DNA from: Misgurnus anguillicaudatus
Taxonomy: Eukaryota; Chordata; Actinopteri; Cypriniformes; Cobitidae
Assembly (NCBI RefSeq): GCF_027580225.2
Contig: NC_073340.2
Coordinates: 35,188,001-35,252,000 of the forward strand
Direction of reading: 5' to 3'
Length of the DNA: 64,000 nucleotides
Within the stretch, counting starts at the first letter, position 1. Each line of letters starts with the position of its first letter. Below, piece by piece: positions 58,880 to 64,000 of the stretch. Both the position numbers and the translations under genes were made by a program. The notes beneath the pieces are model-generated. The model did not search any database. It was not told the DNA's origin and saw only the letters and a list, made by a program, of their open reading frames with translations.

Positions 58880-60700
58880 AAAAATATATATATAATAATT
58901 CAATTAAAATGTAAAGTCAAGTAAGACGTCGGAACCATTATAAGTGTTTTTTAAGAACAATGATATTGGACCAACTCACTTTTTTCTAGCGCATGTGTCT
59001 GTTCACTTCAGGGCTTAAACTCCGTTACGCTTTTTATCTACAGCCTTGACTTTCACGCTGCTGCATCCTCAAATCATTTAGAGTCCATATAAACTAAACT
59101 CCATTCCGTGTTTTATCATTATCGCATCTACAAAATAAAGTAATCACAGCTTTTAGGCTATACAAGCAATTGTTTAATAATAAAAGAAATATAATACAAG
59201 AAATTGCATCTACTGCAGTAATGTTTTGGACCAACACACTTGCATCCGACGCCCATGAATTTAGTAACACATAAAATTAAAAATAATTACGCACCACAAT
59301 CTTATTTTATGATCGTGTTATTTTGATATCATATTATTTGATTAAATCAAATGCCAGTCACATTTAGCGACATCAAACAACACACATAGCCCGAAGCCCG
59401 ATGTAACCTTGTAGCCTAGAAAAAGCGCTTAACCACTATTACCAGGTTAGCAGTGTTTAACTTTTGCATATTTATTCGATTTCACAATTCGTGCTTTAGC
59501 AACACCATGCACAATAATAAAATATGTATAATAAAACATCAAGATCAACATTAAAATACAGATTTGTTTTAAGTCTATGAAAACAAAGAAACAAAGACAT
59601 AATCAACAAAACAATTAAAACAAATCAAGATCTTAATCAGAAATATTTACAAATGTTTAAAGAATACAATAAAACATGCACTCATAATATTATTGAATGC
59701 GGTTATGTGTTAGCAGATGTAAATGCAATGATTTTCATAGTTTGGTTAAAGGTTGGTTACATTAGTGTTCACTTACTGTTTGTCTTCACCATGAGGAGGT
59801 TTAAAGTCACAATGATCTTTCTCCGGTGCGCTCACTCTTTTAAACATTAACAATATACTTTCACTTTCAAAATGAGTAAATAGTTATGATATAGTTATAA
59901 ACTCGTGTTGCGTCTCTCAAACGTTTCCATTCATGCAGAGTTATTCAATACTGCCTCCTAGCTGCAGAACATATACTGAAAAAAACAACAACACACCAAC
60001 TTTTTTATATACGTCACTACTTTCGTCATTATTTTATGCTGGTCTTTGTTGGATTTTTAGTAAATGAACTTGTAACTTAAAGCTAACTGCTTGCTCACTC
60101 ACAATGAATTTATTCATCATATTTGAGCACCTTAACAACTACGCTATGTAAATTTAAGGTTGTTTATTATCTCAGTATGATCAGGGGTGTATTCTAGAAA
60201 GCAGGGTTAACTTACCATCAGATTAACCCTGAATTTTGGGTTGATGAACCCAAAACTTGATTTCTCTAGGTATGTCGGTTCCAAAACACATTTCAAGAGT
60301 TCGTTCAGTCAACCCACCTTAACACCTGTTTCACATACTCCGTGTTTTTTATGTTTCATAATTTTTTATGTACCCATGATGACCATGTTAACAGGTTAGA
60401 GCAGGTGTTGATCTCATGGGTCCTGGAGGGCTACGTGTCCTCCAGAGTTTAGTGCCAACCCCAATCAAACACACTTGTGTTATTCCTCATTGCGCAGGTT
60501 AAAATGAGAAGCATTTTCAGATACCAATAAAGAGTTTTACAACCTCCTTCACATTATATACAGGCCAAGCATTTATCAGACACACCTGTCACTCTCACCT
60601 GTCATAATTTCTTGCCATCTTTACAAAAGCTGTGATTTTTTTAACCTGACTTTGAATGACTGATTGACTGATTGAGTTCAGTGTTGTATAGATCAGTTTC
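58880..60700 (-). repeat. Gene B upstream region, duplicate of 34887-37020
   Basis: Same landmarks as the gene A upstream. Differences are insertions here (about 60200-60460, including a repeat with TCCTGGAGGGC) and the Tc1, (TA)n and MITE insertions in the A copy. Confidence 0.75.
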
Positions 60701-60714
60701 AAGAAGTATTTGAA

Positions 60715-62580
60715 ATTTGTCTCCCCTTGTGATGTCAGAAGGGGATAATACCACCCCTCAATCTGCACTATCCAACATTTAGTGCAGAGATCAGCTCATT
60801 TGCATTTTAAAGGACACACCCCAAAAACGACACAATTTTGCTCACATCTACAAAGTGGCAATTTTATCATGTTATAATAAATTATCGATATGATATTTTG
60901 AGCTAGAACATCACATACGTACTCTAGGGACACCAAAGATATTTTTTTAACTTAATAAAGTCTTATAAAATGAAAATTTGTCATATTTTGAATAATGATT
61001 TTTTTGCTTCTTCTCAGAAAGATATACGGACCTTGATATTTCCATTGTAAATGCAATTGGTTGATCGGCACTGACAGCACTCGTTTATGTGCACGCGCGT
61101 GGAGTATTCATAATGATTAAAGCCTGAGTTGACAGAGAAAGTTAATAAGCCGCTTAATGAGACCGATAAAGCCTGTTTACTTTGTTTTGGTTTTGTCAAC
61201 TGGAATCTAATCCTGTAACCATGAGTTTGTTCAACCACCTTCAAACAGGCCCCTGCTCCGGAGCAGGTTATCCCCAGAGAGTCAGTTGCTATGGTTACTA
61301 ACAAAGTTACCTCTGTTTTTGGAATCAAACGCAGAGGATATCCACTTGCTTACTCTTGGTAAGTCACATAACCTGCTTTCTGAAATAAAGCTGAAGGACC
61401 ATCTGAAGTCTTTGGGTTTATCAATATTCTGCTCAATGATCATCTGTTGTTTAGATAGAAAACTGGGATTTACACAACACATGAGCAAAATAGGACTCAG
61501 ATTTCACCAGACCAGCAGAAACTTATGGCAAATAATACAGAGATCAGTGCCAGGAGTAAGAAATTTGAGCTCTGAAGTCAATCTGTAAAGAGCTTTGTCT
61601 AGTAAAGTAACTGTTCCCACTTTCCTAGTCGCTCTAAATAAAGAGAAAATGACATTGTTTTCATTGCTATCTTCTCCAAGTGTATTTTTAACAGCAACAT
61701 GAGACAAGCGGCAGCTCCCTTTCAGAGTTTACATCAAGAGCTTTCATCTTTAAAGGAAATAGGGCATAATGATGACTTCAGATTGGTATTTACATCTGGT
61801 CTCATTATGTCTTACTTTCTCTTCCACACTTCATGTCCAGTAGTCTGAGAGACCTCAGGCAGGACAGATTTCTGACGCTCTTTGATGAAAAGATTTCTGC
61901 TTTGATCTCTCTGTGCTTTGTGTGAGGTTAACATTAAGATATCTTGTAGTACTTATGAAATCCATTGCATACAGTTAGCTTTAAACTTTTTTATCAGTGT
62001 TAAACTTATTAAATCAATCAACCAAACTTTATCATGGACACTCTCTCGGTCAAAAACAAATACACACCAGGTTGGCACACCAGCACTGACAAACATGTGG
62101 CTTGCATTACTCCATCATGGTAGCACTGGGAAAACCCAGACAACTTCTGGCAAATTTAGATTTGCTCTACAAGTAGTCTTGCAAAAAGGCCATTCAAGCC
62201 CATTTTCTAATGCCGAGAAATTGCGGCACCAATCAAAAACATTGGGGTGGGCTTTACACGATGAAAACAGCGACGGTGAAGCAGATTTTGCACATTACAC
62301 AGATGGATGCCACCGTGAAATATCACTCATTCGAATCAGCTATAGCATCTGTTTAAAGCGCTTTAAACTTTTCCTTTTTGTTAAAACCCGAGCTTCATAT
62401 CTATAAAAAGATGTTATCGCTGTCTAGACTGGATCTGGCAATCGTCTGATAGCTCTGCATACGTTATCTCCTTTATCGCTGTGATTAGTTTTAGGTCTAT
62501 CCAATTGGATACAGAGGCATTTGAGAGACGTCCGGTGGTGACAACCCTTTGGAAATTATTTGTCAATGAAGCTTTGCCAG
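60715..62580. repeat. Intergenic segmental duplication, copy 2
   Basis: Partner of 48090-49995. Here it abuts the gene B upstream block directly, whereas in the A unit about 11 kb separates the two. Confidence 0.85.
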
Positions 62581-63212
62581 ACCATAACTGAGTTACTACT
62601 GAGAATAGTCTGGTTTTGACCAGACTACCATCATGACACCTTGAGGAGCAATAACCTGTCCTGGATTCAACAATGTTAAGGCAACAAAGATTTTTTAATT
62701 TTTTGTGTTTAAACACAAGCTGTTGAGTTTTTTTAAGTAAGAGAATCTTAAGAAATCACAGAAGATCGAATAACACTACATGATATTTCAATAGTTCGCA
62801 TTCAGATTTTAATGATTAATGGTAAATGAACTTGGCTTGTTGTCCTCGAAGGGAGCTCTACAGCTGAGCTCTGCACTTCAGAGAGAGTGAACCTGAGGCC
62901 GGGGCTAGAGTCCCAAGTTTAACCCCCTGCAACAGAACTGCACAGAGGAAGAAAGAGAGCATTCAAGGAGGAGATGGGGAGGAGGAGGAATGCTGGAAAA
63001 ACTGCAGCTGGACCCGGAGACCGGAAGGCTGCCTTATATACACCAATAATGATGATTGACAGACCTGAATGTTTAGGCTCCTCTTGAACCTACGTTTAGA
63101 ACTACAATTAAATTTTTGTTCAGCTGTCCTATTCGGGTAATGTTATATTCATGTAATACTTTTTGGGCATTTACAATTGATGTAAATATTAACTCATTTC
63201 AGTGTTTCATTT
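62581..63212. other. No gene seen
   Basis: Contains a purine-rich stretch (GGAGGAGATGGGGAGGAGGA near 62970) and repeat debris ending in TAAGGCAACAAAGATTTTTTAA near 62700, a MITE end also at 11920. Confidence 0.4.
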
Positions 63213-64000
63213 TAAAGACATTTTTGCTTATTAAACAATACATTAATTGTTGTTATCATTACAAGTCATATTTCTGTCAAGTTTTTTTTAAATAAAGATG
63301 TTTAAATCATCTTTAAAGTCTATGAAAGATTGATAAACTAAGTATTAAAGTGTTAAAGTGAAGAGCATCAGCAGAGAAACTTCAAAATACAAACAATACA
63401 TTCAGTTGTTCATCCTATGTGATGATACAATTTATAATACAATAAAACTTTAGACTAAAGAAGATCAGACATCAATCATTACAGTGTATCACAAAACTTT
63501 ATTCATGTCATCCCCACCCTCCAAAAAATGCAGTTAGGCAATATAATGATGACAAAACTGGTCGGTGAATGTTACAAAGTTTCAAAACAGACATTCACAT
63601 CAACAACACCAAATGCAAAAAATAAAGCACAAAAACAATCACCCACAAAGAAGGGGCTGAAGGGCTACGGCGTTCCAAACAGTAACCAGAATGTCAAAAA
63701 AAGTATATATAAATCAAAGGTGCTCTTTGGCAAATAAGCAAAATATCAAAAATAACAAAAGGACACCAAGGCACTCTTCTTAATAATAAAACTGCTTTAA
63801 TAAAGGTGCTAGTTCATAATGGAACTTAAAAATACCAACATGTTTCGGCCTACATCCAGCCCTTCATCAGGGTAAAAGTTGTACTAATGTACTAACAATG
63901 ATTAGTTGTAATAATCATTTAAAATGATTATCTTTAACATATGAATATTCACAGAAGATAAACAATTTCATATTCAAACTGTATATACAATACAATCTGT
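63213..64000 (-). other. 3' flank and UTR of a third receptor gene (C), cut by the window edge
   Basis: Matches the 3' regions of genes A and B (CATTTTAAAGACATTTTTG, GAGCATCAGCAGAGAAACTTC, AGAAGATCAGACATCAATCA). An insert at about 63615-63895 carries ACATGTTTCGGCCTACATCC and CCCTTCATCAGGG, a common fish repeat end. The coding exons of C should start a few hundred bases beyond 64000. Confidence 0.6.

Noticed and set aside
61014..61588. ORFs in the intergenic duplication (also 48473-48957)
   Set aside because: The two paralogous copies do not preserve the same frames or stops, so coding is not supported.

Overview
The window is vertebrate nuclear DNA, almost certainly from a teleost and most like a cyprinid. 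It is AT-rich and intron-bearing, full of palindromic MITEs, hAT, Harbinger and Tc1 elements, a tRNA-derived SINE and long microsatellites. Bacterial gene organisation is absent. Splice sites, reading phases and paralogue comparison were read by eye; no search was run.

The host backbone is a minus-strand tandem array of fish immunoglobulin-domain membrane receptor genes. Gene A has its leader exon at 33004-33079, one Ig exon at 13693-13986, short stalk exons, and a transmembrane/tail exon at 12654-12889. Gene B has its leader at 58763-58839, three Ig exons (57255-57539, 52577-52861, 51275-51571), short stalk exons, and a transmembrane exon at 50717-50883. A third copy enters at the right edge as a 3' flank only (about 63213-64000). 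Upstream and intergenic blocks are also duplicated (34.9-37.0 kb with 58.85-60.7 kb; 48.1-50.0 kb with 60.7-62.6 kb). The A unit is about 38 kb and the B unit about 13 kb, mostly because A has taken insertions.

The most interesting object is an 18.4-kb insertion at 14618-32995 inside intron 1 of gene A. It is bounded by an 8-bp duplication (TATATTAC) and has related TACGTA-rich inverted ends. Gene B keeps the uninterrupted site. The insert carries two convergent multi-exon genes. On the plus strand (15976-22380) is a gene with an N-terminal zinc-ribbon-like segment, an array of eleven tandem exons (most exactly 84 bp, phase 1-1, encoding a 28-residue Ser/Ala-rich repeat) and a C-terminal CSGCGVKWKDTWE-type segment. 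On the minus strand (31060-26448) are decayed exons that I recognise as a KDZ-class (Kyakuja-Dileera-Zisupton) transposase. I interpret the whole as a decayed giant KDZ-type transposon with a passenger gene. It has since been invaded by a Harbinger-like element (itself carrying a nested element), a Tc1 element and an expanding minisatellite.

The rest is accessory DNA. 1-11.5 kb is a mosaic of MITEs, a Crypton-like fragment and a LINE reverse-transcriptase fragment. 33.1-34.7 kb is a Tc1 element with an intact-looking DD34E transposase beside the gene A leader. 37.4-41.5 kb is a 4-kb DNA element. 42.3-46.4 kb holds two related TG...CA elements with internal tandem repeats. 52.96-54.98 kb is a hAT element inside gene B.
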